Part shown: in pieces, positions 8,122 to 17,798 of the stretch
Numbering within the stretch: position 1 is the stretch's first letter
How the letters are laid out: every line of letters begins with the position of its first letter
NCBI GenBank assembly: GCA_964618455.1
Contig: CAZUAQ010000030.1
Location: 1-64,000 of the forward strand
Direction of reading: 5' to 3'
Length of the DNA stretch: 64,000 nt
Origin: CAZUAQ01 sp964618455
GTDB taxonomy: Bacteria > Planctomycetota > Phycisphaerae > UBA1845 > PWPN01
Translations under genes and position numbers: made by a program
The notes under the pieces: model-generated
Told to the model about the DNA's origin: nothing
Seen by the model: only the letters and a program-made list of their open reading frames with translations
The model's database searches: none

Positions 8122-10521
8122 CTACGCTTCGGTCTCCTCGAGTTCCGCCGGTTCTGCTTCTTCCGGCGCGCGAACAGGGAGCTGGATGTGGAACGTGGTT
8201 CCCGTACCGACCTCGGTCTCAAATCCTATCTGGCCCGCATGATGCTCGACGACGATCTGCCTCGCGATGAAAAGGCCTTGACCGGTACCTCTGCCGCTGC
8301 CCTTTGTGCTGAAGAATGGATCGTAGATGTCATCCTGAATCTCTTCCGGAATGCCTGCACCGGTGTCGGTGACCGTTATGAGAACGGTGCCGTCCACCTC
8401 TTCGGTTTTCAGGGTGATCGTGCCGCGTGCGCCCGTGTCCTCAATGGCATGAGCGGCGTTGACCAGCAGATTCAGAATGACCTGGCTGATCTGGCCGGCA
8501 TAACATTCGACGAGCGGGAGATCCCCCAATTCCAGTTTCACGTCCGCGACATACTTGTACTCGTTGCGGGCCACCGTCACGATGCTTTCGACGAGCTTGT
8601 TGAGATCGACCTGGATGGCTTCGCCGTGATCGGCATGGGAGAAGTCCTTCATCGCGCGAACAATCGAAGCGACCTGATGCACGCCGTCCAGTCCTTCAGC
8701 GATGGCGTTCGGGATGTCCCGGATCATGTAATCCAGGTCGAGATCCTTCTCGGCCTGGCGAACCAGGCCCGCGGGCTCCTTCCACTCCTCACGTTGTTCG
8801 ACGAGGTCGACCAACCCCCTGTACTTGGTCAGGAGATCCTGGAGGTCCTTGAAGGTGTCGGAGAGGGCGTGGAAGTGGTCGCCCACGAACTGAATGGGCG
8901 TGTTGATCTCGTGGGCCACGCCCGAGGCCAGCCGGCCGACAGAGGCGAGTTTGTCCGACTGCGCGATCTGTGCCTGTGCTGCCAGGAGCGCTTCGCTGCG
9001 TTCTTCCAGGATCCGTTCGAGATCCTGGAGCGGTGCTTCCGCGACTTCACCGGTTGCTTCCGGCTCCTCTTCGAATTCCAGCGTCACCAGGGTCACGTCG
9101 CCTTCGTCGAGCGCGATGCGGGATAAGGTGACGTCGTAGTGGCATTCCGCTCCATCGGTGCAGCGGAACCTCCAATACAGCCTGCAGACACCCTCCGCGG
9201 CAAGCGTTTCCTGCCATGAAGTCAGCCAGGTCGATGAATTCTCACCGTCGGGCTGAGTGGCGGTCGAGATGTCCAGCCAGGTCTGTCCAACGAGGTCCGT
9301 CCGGACACGATAGCCCAGCAACTCCATGAAGGAACTGTTGCAATCGACAATCTTGTCACCTTCGAGAAAAGCCAGCGGCTCCACCGAATTGCGGAAGAGG
9401 GCGCGGTATTTTTCGTCGACGGTCGGAGGTTGGGCGGAACGTCGAGCCGGGAGGTTTCCGGATTGAGCCTTCCGCCTGAGCAGATGCGCACCGAGGACCA
9501 GCAAGAGAAGTGCCGAGGTGCCCAGTGCGGCGGCGCGTGCCGGGTCGAATCCCGCCGCCGCAAGCCCACCTTCGTCCGTGTTCGCCTTCGGCACCCACAC
9601 GACGAATGCCGTTGTCTTGTCGGCATGATTCGTCAACGGCTGATTCCGGACCATGAGTACCCGGTTGCCACTCGAGATCTCCTGCCAGCGTCGCCCCGCG
9701 CCCGCTTCGGGAATCAACCGGAGTGATGATGAAATTCCATTAAAGAACTTGACATCGTTCGATACGTCAAGCACGTAGCTGGATTGCATCGCCTCCTCTT
9801 CCACGGCGCTGGTGTCCATCCCCAGTTGCTGCATACGCTCGAGTGTGCTCGACCGGTCTTTCCGTGGTTCTTCCACGAAGAAAGCGGCGTCCACGCGGTT
9901 GTAGGCGATGAATTCCTTCAGGAGGGCATGGTGATCCACGACCGCTTCGATCACCGCGACTGCGCGGCCATGCTGGCGGACCGGGACCGCCACACTCCAG
10001 GTCGACGCGGACCGGTCCACCTCGAATCCGCGCATCGGCCGGCCCGTCGACATTGCATGCGCGATCATCTCACGATGGGACGATGCGCTCGCGACCTGCC
10101 GAAGCGAGGGGTTGGCGCTCCACCAGTACGTTCCCGCCGTACCGTAGATGCGAATGTCGGCGAGCATGTCCAGGGACTGCAAGGCGTCCCACGTCCCCAG
10201 GCGTGTTTGAATGGGGCCGAGATCCCGGCTGTACATGGCCTGTCGGATGACGGGGTGTTCAGCCAGGCCGCGTGCGAAATTCTCCAGACGATCGAGACGA
10301 TCGGACGCCAGTTGGCGGAGTTGCTCATGCTGCTCTTCAGAGCGTTGACGCTGCTCTTGCTTTCGCTGCTCACGCTCCTGCTGGGCATCAAGGAAGAAGA
10401 GGCCCGCGTGTATCACGAGCACGGTGGCGGCGAAGACGCCGAACAGCGACAACGCCGCGTTCGATGAGGTGTTGCTTCGTGATGAATGGTTGTCCAAACT
10501 CCTGCTTCCCATGGATTCCAT
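8122..10521 (-). CDS. Membrane sensor histidine kinase with extracytoplasmic sensor and PAS domain
   Basis: A 799-residue sensor kinase. Two membrane segments (about 22-44 and 328-348) flank a roughly 280-residue extracytoplasmic region of double-Cache-like length, which opens with a Gln/Glu/Arg-rich coiled coil (47-80). A PAS domain follows (about 370-480), then a coiled linker and the dimerisation helix with phospho-acceptor His537 in GVAHEINTPIQ. The ATPase domain has the N box (NLLVNAAHAI), DTGAGIP and a GTGQGLFIARQIV G box. The HEINTPIQ form is typical of kinases acting on separate receivers. The HD-GYP response regulator is next downstream. The signal sensed is unknown. Confidence 0.9.
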   Translation of the reverse strand: MESMGSRSLDNHSSRSNTSSNAALSLFGVFAATVLVIHAGLFFLDAQQEREQRKQEQRQRSEEQHEQLRQLASDRLDRLENFARGLAEHPVIRQAMYSRDLGPIQTRLGTWDALQSLDMLADIRIYGTAGTYWWSANPSLRQVASASSHREMIAHAMSTGRPMRGFEVDRSASTWSVAVPVRQHGRAVAVIEAVVDHHALLKEFIAYNRVDAAFFVEEPRKDRSSTLERMQQLGMDTSAVEEEAMQSSYVLDVSNDVKFFNGISSSLRLIPEAGAGRRWQEISSGNRVLMVRNQPLTNHADKTTAFVVWVPKANTDEGGLAAAGFDPARAAALGTSALLLLVLGAHLLRRKAQSGNLPARRSAQPPTVDEKYRALFRNSVEPLAFLEGDKIVDCNSSFMELLGYRVRTDLVGQTWLDISTATQPDGENSSTWLTSWQETLAAEGVCRLYWRFRCTDGAECHYDVTLSRIALDEGDVTLVTLEFEEEPEATGEVAEAPLQDLERILEERSEALLAAQAQIAQSDKLASVGRLASGVAHEINTPIQFVGDHFHALSDTFKDLQDLLTKYRGLVDLVEQREEWKEPAGLVRQAEKDLDLDYMIRDIPNAIAEGLDGVHQVASIVRAMKDFSHADHGEAIQVDLNKLVESIVTVARNEYKYVADVKLELGDLPLVECYAGQISQVILNLLVNAAHAIEDTGARGTITLKTEEVDGTVLITVTDTGAGIPEEIQDDIYDPFFSTKGSGRGTGQGLFIARQIVVEHHAGQIGFETEVGTGTTFHIQLPVRAPEEAEPAELEETEA

Positions 10522-10831
10522 CCTGTCAGTGAGACGGCCGAATTCGCCATTCGAGACATTCGCTTCAACCGCCGTGAAAAAGGGCGGAAAACGACGTTCG
10601 AAGGGAGGTCAGGACCGCCTTGATCCCATAAGCGCGTGATGCGTCCCCTCTGAGGTATAACCTTCCTCTCTAACTCGACTAGCGGGCTGATTCGCTTGAA
10701 ATGTAGTATCTAAACAGTTGAGGTCCAACGGGATTGCAGGATCTAATCTCGAACAGCAAGGGCAATTCTCGCTTCCTGGTCCATGGGAATTCCGATAATG
10801 CCTTGGGCGTGACGATCGTGTCGTCTATGCG
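10522..10831. other. Intergenic region, 310 bases, no gene seen
   Basis: This separates the histidine kinase start from the 3' end of the epimerase gene, both on the minus strand. It should contain the kinase promoter, but I could not pick a convincing -35/-10 pair. No protein-like frame of its own was found. Confidence 0.45.
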
Positions 10832-11722
10832 TCAAGACACGAGCATCTCTTCGATGGTGGCACGGAGAAGATCCTCGCCGCCAAAGGAGACACCGAGATC
10901 GCGCAGTTTATCGGTCACGATCTGGTGCTTCGGCTGCTTACCGTATTCGGTGATCTGGCTGGTACTGCCGCTCAATTCGCGTGCAACCCTGGCGACGTGC
11001 TCCTCCGAGATGTACATATCGTAGCAGTTGTAGGCCTGTCCGGCGATGCCTTCGACCCGAAGAAGAGTTTCCACCGCGGCGGCCACGTCGGCGGCGTGAA
11101 CCTCTTTCCCGCCTCGATTGCTGTCAATGGATTTGCCTGCCTTGACGTCCTGGACCAGGCGATGCCACTTGCTCTTCTCGGCGGGGCGGGCGAGGCCGTA
11201 GATGCCCGTCGGCCGCAACGCGCAGATGTCGTAGCCGGCACCGAGGCCGTAGCTGTGGACGAATTTCTCAATGGCGGCCTTGTGGGCGCCATAGTGATGC
11301 GTGGCCCAGAGGGGGTGAGCCTCGTCGAGGGGGCGATCCTCGAGAATGACCTCGTGGACGGCGCAGGTCGAGATGAAAATGAACCGGGGGACCCCGGCCT
11401 GGCGGGCGGCCTCGATCAGTCGAAGCGAGCCGAGGATATTCGCCTCCACGAAGCCGACCACATCGCCTTCCGCCCCGCGAAAGCCCGCCCCGGGGCGCTC
11501 GAGGGCCGCATGCACGACCGCATCGCAGCCGCTGACGAGCGCCGAAGCGGCAGGGGCATCGTTCAGGGTGCCCTCGAGCCACTCGATCGCGGCATTTTCA
11601 GGAAACCCGCCCCGATCACTGGAGGGGCGGTACCAGCAGCGACAGGAATCTCCCCGTTCAAGCAGATGATTGGCGATGTATCGTCCCAGAAAGCCCGTTG
11701 CGCCCGTGATCGCCACTTTCAT
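10832..11722 (-). CDS. NAD-dependent epimerase/dehydratase family protein (extended SDR)
   Basis: A 296-residue extended short-chain dehydrogenase, a family acting mostly on nucleotide sugars. The Rossmann motif TGATGFLG lies at 6-13, and the catalytic Tyr144 and Lys148 are in HYGAHK with Ser/Thr in FISTC before it. The C-terminal substrate domain is short and no motif fixes the substrate. The ATG at 11722 has a GAAAGG box about 8 bases upstream. It is divergent from the PfkB kinase gene with 105 bases between them, so both promoters share that gap. A sugar-metabolism link between the two is plausible but unproven. Confidence 0.85.
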   Translation of the reverse strand: MKVAITGATGFLGRYIANHLLERGDSCRCWYRPSSDRGGFPENAAIEWLEGTLNDAPAASALVSGCDAVVHAALERPGAGFRGAEGDVVGFVEANILGSLRLIEAARQAGVPRFIFISTCAVHEVILEDRPLDEAHPLWATHHYGAHKAAIEKFVHSYGLGAGYDICALRPTGIYGLARPAEKSKWHRLVQDVKAGKSIDSNRGGKEVHAADVAAAVETLLRVEGIAGQAYNCYDMYISEEHVARVARELSGSTSQITEYGKQPKHQIVTDKLRDLGVSFGGEDLLRATIEEMLVS

Positions 11723-11827
11723 TGCAGGTTACCTTTCGTTAATCGCCGTCCAAGGATTCGTTGGATTTCATCATAGGCGTGACAAAAAGGTGTTGGCGAA
11801 TCGAGGCGAACCCTGTAGACTTCCGCC

Positions 11828-12808
11828 ATGCGAGCGGAACGCGTGGATCTCGTGGGCCTCGGCGTGGTGGCGGTGGACGATATCCTCTATGTGGATTCCT
11901 ACCCGGAAGCCAACGCCAAGGTACGCATCCGCGAGACGCATCGAGTCGGAGGTGGGCGATCCGCGTCAGCACTGGTCGCGGCGTCACGCTTGGGCATCTC
12001 CTGTCGGCAACTCGGCTATCTTGGGGACGATGAATTCTCTCACTTCGTTCGGGATGGACTTCTTTCTCACGATATCGATCTTTCCTGCGTGCAGTATGAC
12101 GCGGAGGCCCGGCCTCTGTATGCCATGATCGTGGTGGCTTCCGACACTGCCTCGCGGGCCGTTTATGTGAATTATGATCACGTGCGTCCATTGATCCCCG
12201 ATGAACTCGACCCTCACTGGCTGGCCGGTGCGAAGGTGCTGCTCGTCGACAACATGTACGAACCGACGCTGCAGCCTGCCCTGGAACTGGCACAGCACTC
12301 GGGATTGCAGACCGTCAGTGATATCGAACGTCCGTTGCCGGGACTCCCTGAGATCCGCAAGCACATCGATCACTTTGTCTGCGGTATCGATCTGGCGCGA
12401 ACCGTGAGCGGATTCGATGATCCCGGGGAGGCTTGCCTGGCCCTGTTCGAGTCTGGTCTTCATCGCACCGTGGCGGTGACCGCCGGCGATTCGGGCTGCT
12501 ACTGGATTGATTCCTCAAAGCCGGTCCTGCAGCATGAGCCCGCCCACGACGTCGAGGCGGTCGATACGACAGGGTGCGGCGATGTGTTTCACGGCGTCTT
12601 CTGTGCCGGGCTGATACGGGGGTGGTCGATCGACGTGATCATGCGTTATGCCAATGCCGCCGGCGCAATCAAGGCGACGCGACGTGGAGGGTGGCAGGGG
12701 TCACCCACGCTGGAAGAGATTGAAGCGCTCCTGGACCAGGCCACGGCCCAACCTGCCGACGAGCGCGGCTACGCCGTTCCCGCCACGCAAACAGATCCGA
12801 CGCGTTAA
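11828..12808 (+). CDS. PfkB-family carbohydrate kinase
   Basis: ATP-dependent kinase of the ribokinase/PfkB family, cytoplasmic, 326 residues. The N-terminus shows the GxGVVAVD strand and GGGRSASALVAASRLG, matching the sugar-binding glycine pair. The C-terminal signature is DTTGCGDVFHG (246-256) with catalytic base Asp252; the GCGD form is a tolerated variant of GAGD. The substrate cannot be assigned: family members phosphorylate fructose, ribose, sulfofructose, adenosine and others. The start is the first ATG of the frame. It is divergent from the epimerase gene and convergent with the secreted protein gene beyond the poly-C tract. Confidence 0.88.
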   Translation: MRAERVDLVGLGVVAVDDILYVDSYPEANAKVRIRETHRVGGGRSASALVAASRLGISCRQLGYLGDDEFSHFVRDGLLSHDIDLSCVQYDAEARPLYAMIVVASDTASRAVYVNYDHVRPLIPDELDPHWLAGAKVLLVDNMYEPTLQPALELAQHSGLQTVSDIERPLPGLPEIRKHIDHFVCGIDLARTVSGFDDPGEACLALFESGLHRTVAVTAGDSGCYWIDSSKPVLQHEPAHDVEAVDTTGCGDVFHGVFCAGLIRGWSIDVIMRYANAAGAIKATRRGGWQGSPTLEEIEALLDQATAQPADERGYAVPATQTDPTR

Positions 12809-12835
12809 CGCCGCAAGGACGCGGCAACATGTTTT

Positions 12836-12846
12836 CCCCCCCCCCC
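12836..12846. repeat. Homopolymer tract of 11 C
   Basis: An uninterrupted run of eleven C lies in the 45-base gap between two convergent stop codons, just after the PfkB kinase gene. It is outside both coding regions. Such tracts slip during replication and sequencing, so the exact length is uncertain. Confidence 0.9.
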
Positions 12847-12853
12847 AAGGGCT

Positions 12854-14830
12854 TCACTCGAGGACCACGGTTGCCATCGGACCCGTCCATGCCAGGCGGT
12901 AGCTCGAGCCCTCGCGCGAGATTCGCAGATCCTCTGGAAAGATAGCTCTGAGTTCTCCCTTATCGGCCGGCAGGCGCAGTGACGCCTCCGCGCGATCACG
13001 CAAGTCGAAGCCGCGCGCCAAGAGATTCACGAGCATGCCCTTTCCATCCCGCCGATCGATACGCCACCAGCGCACGGCGTCACCGCTTGCCTCCACGCCG
13101 ACGGAATCGCGGAATCGCCCGCGCAGAAAGTAGTCGCTCTCCTGCTTGCGGATCTGGATCAGACGTTTGAGCATCCACACGAATTTCGGCTTGGAGAGAT
13201 GGCGGATGTTGAAGTCGAACGGCTTGCCCTGACCGTAGGTGTGACACATCATCTGGATATCGTTGGAGATGCCGGTGACGATCGCGTCGGGGTAGGTGTA
13301 GAGGTACTGTTCCGGCAGCGAATCGCCCGCCGTCCACCAGCCTTCCTCGCCGTGGCCTTCGTGGACCTCGTAATATTGGCCGAAGCGCTCGTTCGTGCCC
13401 TCGCCCCAGACGAAGAAGTCCGGGTCCTTCGACCGGTGGTACTCGTGAATACGCTTGAGCATCCGCTCCGTCGGCGCGATCCAGTTGCTGGCGGGGGTGC
13501 GATGTTGATGTGCCGGGTTCCAGTAGAAGTTGGCCGGGGTGCAGGAGGTCTGGTCGATCTGGGCGGCGTTGTTACCGTAGAGGTTGAGCATGCGTTGAAA
13601 GTTATCGAAGAGTGCGTCCTGGTAGATCTCGACGCTCGGGCATGCCACGTAAAAGAGATGCCCCGCGTAGCGTTCGGGGTAGGGCTCCAGTTCTTCGTTC
13701 AGGGCGTAGGCGCGATAGCCGCCGTGTTCGGCATTCCAGTCGGTATCCGGGTCGATGAGTCGACCGTTGGTGTAGAGCACAACGTGCCCGCCGCGCGATT
13801 TCACCTCGTCCATGGCGGCGCGGAGTTCCTCGGCGGTGCCGTTGTTCGGCGAGGGATACCGCAGTGGGTAGTTGTTGTCGAAACCACCCTGGCCCCAGGA
13901 AAAGATGTGCAGCACGTTCAGACCGAGTTCCTCGACCTTGTCGTACAGCATCGGGATGTCCGTAAAGCGGAAGGGGGGATCCTTGCGCGCGCCCTTGAAC
14001 GACACCTGCATCCAGCCGTGGAAGCTTTCGCGCATCCACGCCGGCGGCTCCGGTGGCTGGAAGACCTTGCCCATGCGGCTGCGGTACAGATCGGCCGCAC
14101 CGTGCCAGCCTCCCGGCAACACCGCCACGCCGCACGTCGGCGATTCCCACGCGCCTTCCTTCAGAAAGGGAAACCACACGCAGGACAATCGCATACCGCC
14201 ATCGATGTTCTTGCCGCTGTGCTCGAAGGTTTCGTCGCCGGTGCTGTAGGCGGAGATGTAATAGCTGCGTCCGGCATGGTAGAGCACCATGTACTGCATG
14301 CCGAGCGTGGCAGGATAGCGATACGCCGCCTCACCTCCGAGCCGTCCGCCGATGACGCGAGTCGGGTAGTACATCGCGTCGCCCATCGGGTGAGCCATCA
14401 GCAACGTGTCATAGTGATAGGTCGGTGTGACGTCGATGCAGGGAAACTTCACCCGTCGGATCTCCAGCCTGCCGGAGGTTTCAACCGTGATTCGTCCTTC
14501 GACCTCCTCGTTGGCACGATGCAGATGGACACGCACCTTCAGTGCCTGCGGCCAATCGGAGGGTGGTTGTTCGAAAGTCAGATGCGTATCCGCCCCCCGG
14601 GCTTCCTGGGTGATGCGTTCGAAATCCCACGGCGACAGGACGCGATCCGACTTGTCGTAGCGGTTCCAGGTGGTATGCAGTTCGAAGAGGGGACGCTGAC
14701 GATCATATTCAATGATCGATTCGCCGACGCCGAAATCGTAGAGCAGGGGGGCATGCGATTCGGCAGAGGCTTCCATCAAGGGAAGCCACACGATTCCCAA
14801 TAGACCGAGCCGACATGCTCTATCTCTCAT
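12854..14830 (-). CDS. Secreted protein, TIM-barrel glycoside-hydrolase-like (DUF6259-type)
   Basis: A 658-residue protein with a Sec signal peptide (hydrophobic residues about 7-20, ASA end). The N-terminal third is beta-rich. Residues about 250-550 read like a glycosidase TIM barrel: GLNVLHIFSWGQGG, then GHVVLYTNGRLIDPDTDW, IDQTSC and FFVWGEGTNERFG in beta-strand-end positions, where acidic residues would be catalytic. A small C-terminal beta domain ends the protein. It resembles DUF6259-type proteins as I remember them, without a known substrate. It is next to, and on the same strand as, the M16 protease gene (35 bases apart), so the two may be cotranscribed. The glycosidase call is from fold-like patterns only. 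Confidence 0.65.
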   Translation of the reverse strand: MRDRACRLGLLGIVWLPLMEASAESHAPLLYDFGVGESIIEYDRQRPLFELHTTWNRYDKSDRVLSPWDFERITQEARGADTHLTFEQPPSDWPQALKVRVHLHRANEEVEGRITVETSGRLEIRRVKFPCIDVTPTYHYDTLLMAHPMGDAMYYPTRVIGGRLGGEAAYRYPATLGMQYMVLYHAGRSYYISAYSTGDETFEHSGKNIDGGMRLSCVWFPFLKEGAWESPTCGVAVLPGGWHGAADLYRSRMGKVFQPPEPPAWMRESFHGWMQVSFKGARKDPPFRFTDIPMLYDKVEELGLNVLHIFSWGQGGFDNNYPLRYPSPNNGTAEELRAAMDEVKSRGGHVVLYTNGRLIDPDTDWNAEHGGYRAYALNEELEPYPERYAGHLFYVACPSVEIYQDALFDNFQRMLNLYGNNAAQIDQTSCTPANFYWNPAHQHRTPASNWIAPTERMLKRIHEYHRSKDPDFFVWGEGTNERFGQYYEVHEGHGEEGWWTAGDSLPEQYLYTYPDAIVTGISNDIQMMCHTYGQGKPFDFNIRHLSKPKFVWMLKRLIQIRKQESDYFLRGRFRDSVGVEASGDAVRWWRIDRRDGKGMLVNLLARGFDLRDRAEASLRLPADKGELRAIFPEDLRISREGSSYRLAWTGPMATVVLE

Positions 14831-14865
14831 ACGCTATGCATCCTTCCCTTTGAGTCCGGAGCCCC

Positions 14866-17616
14866 TCAGTCCTCGAGCGTATCCATGCTCCGCCGTTCGA
14901 CCTGTCCCAGATTCGCCAGTTCACCCTCCAACGCGTCGGCATCCCCGACCACGACGATGGCCAGACGCGATGGGTCCAGGAGCGATCGTGCGGTCTCGGC
15001 AGTGCATTGAGGATCCTCCAGGGCTTCGACCGCCGCGAGGTAGTCCGCGTACCAGTCCTCGGGCAGGTCCCATACCTTCAGGTTCCACCACGCGTCCGCC
15101 ACCTGTGCCGGGGTTTCCAGCGAGAGCAGGAAGCGGCCGACGATCGCATCGCTCGATGCTTCCAGTTCCGCCCGGGTCAGACCCTCGTCGCGCAAACGCT
15201 CGACCTCGGCCAGCGCGGCATGGATCGCCTGCAGTGTGCGATCTGTCCGTGTGAACGTGCTGATGCGGAAGCTGGCGGTTTCGCGCTCGACGTCGACGTA
15301 GCCGAATGCGCCGTAGGTCAATCCTTTATCAATACGCAGCGAACGGTTCAGCCGCCCACTGAAGGACTCCCCAAAGGCGTGGCTGGTCACGCGCGTCACG
15401 GGGTAAGCCGGATCCTGCCGCGACATCGCGATCAACTGACCGAGACGAAGTTCGCTTTGCACAGCCTCATCGCGATCGATCAACAGGATTTTCTGGGGCG
15501 TCATCTCTGGTGCTGCTTCGAGCGCGCGTGTTTCGACTTTCGCCGTCCAGCCGCCGAAGTGTTTCTCTGCCAGAGCATACGCTTGATCCGCGTCGATGTC
15601 GCCGGCGAAAACGAGGCAGGACTCGGAAGGAGCGTAATGGGTAGCGTGGTAACCGATCACGTCCTTACGCGTGATCGCTTTCAGCGAATCGGACGTACCG
15701 CCCGCCGGTCGTGCCAGGTAATACGAGCCGAAGAGGAGCTTGTTGAATGCCCGGGTGGCGGTGGTGCTGGGGTTCTCCTCGTTGATGGCCTCACGGGCGG
15801 CGGCCCGCTCCACGAAGCCCTTCACTTCGTCTTCGGGGAAGACGGGTTCGCGAACGATTTCCGAAAGCACTTCGCACGCCAGGTCACGATGATCGCTCAG
15901 CGTCCACATGCGGATGCCGGTGTCGTCATGCTCGACCACCTGTGCGAGTGACATGGCATGGAAGTCGATGAGTTCCGCCAGCGCATCGCCATCGCGCGAT
16001 GTCGTGCCGCGACGGAGAAGATTCGCGGTCACGTACGCCAGCCCGGTGCGATCCGGTGGATCGTGCTTCGCCCCGACCAGCATGTTCAGCGAGATATTCA
16101 GGGCGGGTACCGATCGATCCGTAAACACCACCACGTCCAAACCGTTGCTCAGCGTTCGCTTCTCGGCCTTGGGCAGCTTGACCGGTTCGGGCTTGTCTCC
16201 ATGCGGCATGCCGTCGGGCTGAGGCAGATCGAGCACGCCGGTCGGTTTCTCCGACTGGTCGGTCGACGCCTCGGCGGGTGGAAGATCTTCATCCGGGCGG
16301 ATGATGATGCTGACACGACGATCCCCGTCGAAGAGCATCTTCGCCGCGCGATTCACGTCCTCGACTTCCAGGTCACGCAAGCGATCGAGATCGGTATTGA
16401 CGCGGTTCACGTCACCGAGCACGACTGCCGCGTAGCCGAGATGATCGGCCAGACCGCGCACCGTGCGCTGTTCGCGTACGTACTCCGCCACTGCCTGGTT
16501 GCGGGCCTTCTCGACTTCCTCGGGCTGAACGCCTTCTTCGAGCAGCAGACGGATCTCCTCGATCAGGGCCTGCTCGCCCGCATCAATCGACACGTCCGGT
16601 TTGAGCGTCGCCGACATCACGAAGAGCCCGTCCTGCTCGAGGGCGTAATCGTGAGCGAATACACTCACCGCCACCTGCTTACCCTGCACGAGGTGGCGGT
16701 ACATGCGGCTGCTCTGGCCCTGGGTCATCAGGCGGGATAGCAGATTCACCGCCATGGCGTCCGGGTCGCGATTGGACGGCCCGCGATAGGCCATCACGAC
16801 GCGCGGCGACGGCGCGCGATCCAGCACTTCCACGCGCTTCGGTCCGTCGATCGGCGGTTCCTCGATCGACACCCGCTCGGGCTCATTACCCGGCGGAATC
16901 GCGCCGAAATAGTGCCTCGCTTTGGCAAGCACATCTTCATGCGTGACGTCACCAACGACCACCAGTGTGGCATTGTTCGGCACGTACCAGGTGCGGAAGA
17001 ATTGTCGCAGTTCGTCGACCGTCGAGGCGTCGAGATGCTCCATGTTGCCGATGGGCGTCCACTGGTAAGGGTGCTTCTGGTACACGGCAGAGAAGAGCGT
17101 CTCGTACAGTTTGCCGTACGGCCGATTCAGGTAGCGCATACGCCGCTCTTCCTTGACGACCTCGCGCTCGGCCTTGAATCCGGCTTCATCGATCTGGAGC
17201 CCGCCCATACGCTCCGCCTCGAGCCAGAGTGCCAGGTCGAGTTGCGTGGCGGGGACTGTTTCCCAGTAGACCGTCTGGTCGAAGCTGGTGTAGCCGTTCA
17301 CCCGTCCGCCGTGGCGCTGGAGATACTTGAAATGATCCTGCGGCCCGATGCGATCGGTGCCGCGAAACATCATATGCTCGAACATGTGGGCGAAGCCCTG
17401 CCGCGCCGGATCTTCGTTCTTGCTTCCGACGTGGTACCAGACCTGGACGTTGACAATGGGCACGCGCGTGTCCTTGACGGTCAGCACGCGGAGTCCGTTG
17501 TCCAGGGTATCATCCGAAAACGCGATGGGACGCGTCGTGTTCGCTTGGTTCATGGAAACTCCCAACAGGAGGGGCAGGCTCAACGCGAGGGTGGCGGTTG
17601 CACGTTTCATTCGCAT
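14866..17616 (-). CDS. M16 family zinc metallopeptidase (insulinase/pitrilysin type), exported
   Basis: A 916-residue zinc peptidase with both halves of the M16 clamshell in one chain. The active half carries the inverted motif H77-M-F-E80-H81 and a downstream EREVVKEERR segment with the third ligand glutamate. The C-terminal half lacks HxxEH, as usual for the structural partner. An N-terminal signal peptide (MRMKRATATLALSLPLLLG) points to the periplasm, where such enzymes degrade peptides. A charged linker (about 450-480) joins the halves. The TIM-barrel protein gene follows 35 bases downstream. Confidence 0.92.
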   Translation of the reverse strand: MRMKRATATLALSLPLLLGVSMNQANTTRPIAFSDDTLDNGLRVLTVKDTRVPIVNVQVWYHVGSKNEDPARQGFAHMFEHMMFRGTDRIGPQDHFKYLQRHGGRVNGYTSFDQTVYWETVPATQLDLALWLEAERMGGLQIDEAGFKAEREVVKEERRMRYLNRPYGKLYETLFSAVYQKHPYQWTPIGNMEHLDASTVDELRQFFRTWYVPNNATLVVVGDVTHEDVLAKARHYFGAIPPGNEPERVSIEEPPIDGPKRVEVLDRAPSPRVVMAYRGPSNRDPDAMAVNLLSRLMTQGQSSRMYRHLVQGKQVAVSVFAHDYALEQDGLFVMSATLKPDVSIDAGEQALIEEIRLLLEEGVQPEEVEKARNQAVAEYVREQRTVRGLADHLGYAAVVLGDVNRVNTDLDRLRDLEVEDVNRAAKMLFDGDRRVSIIIRPDEDLPPAEASTDQSEKPTGVLDLPQPDGMPHGDKPEPVKLPKAEKRTLSNGLDVVVFTDRSVPALNISLNMLVGAKHDPPDRTGLAYVTANLLRRGTTSRDGDALAELIDFHAMSLAQVVEHDDTGIRMWTLSDHRDLACEVLSEIVREPVFPEDEVKGFVERAAAREAINEENPSTTATRAFNKLLFGSYYLARPAGGTSDSLKAITRKDVIGYHATHYAPSESCLVFAGDIDADQAYALAEKHFGGWTAKVETRALEAAPEMTPQKILLIDRDEAVQSELRLGQLIAMSRQDPAYPVTRVTSHAFGESFSGRLNRSLRIDKGLTYGAFGYVDVERETASFRISTFTRTDRTLQAIHAALAEVERLRDEGLTRAELEASSDAIVGRFLLSLETPAQVADAWWNLKVWDLPEDWYADYLAAVEALEDPQCTAETARSLLDPSRLAIVVVGDADALEGELANLGQVERRSMDTLED

Positions 17617-17798
17617 AGGGAGATTCTAGCTGCGATCTCCGCCGGCGGAAACTTGGGCGAAAGATCCATCATTCGAGCCGCTTTGAGGGCAACGCTATTT
17701 CGATTCTGGCGATTCCTGACAGATATCTTGCCGAATCTCCTGCTCGATCGTTATCCTGCGAGATCGTGAAACGAGAACACGTCCCCAGGAGAAGGCCC

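Noticed and set aside
11828..12808. GCGD instead of GAGD in the PfkB kinase signature
   Set aside because: The catalytic Asp252 is kept and the Ala-to-Cys change is a variant that I have seen in family members, so no loss of function is implied.
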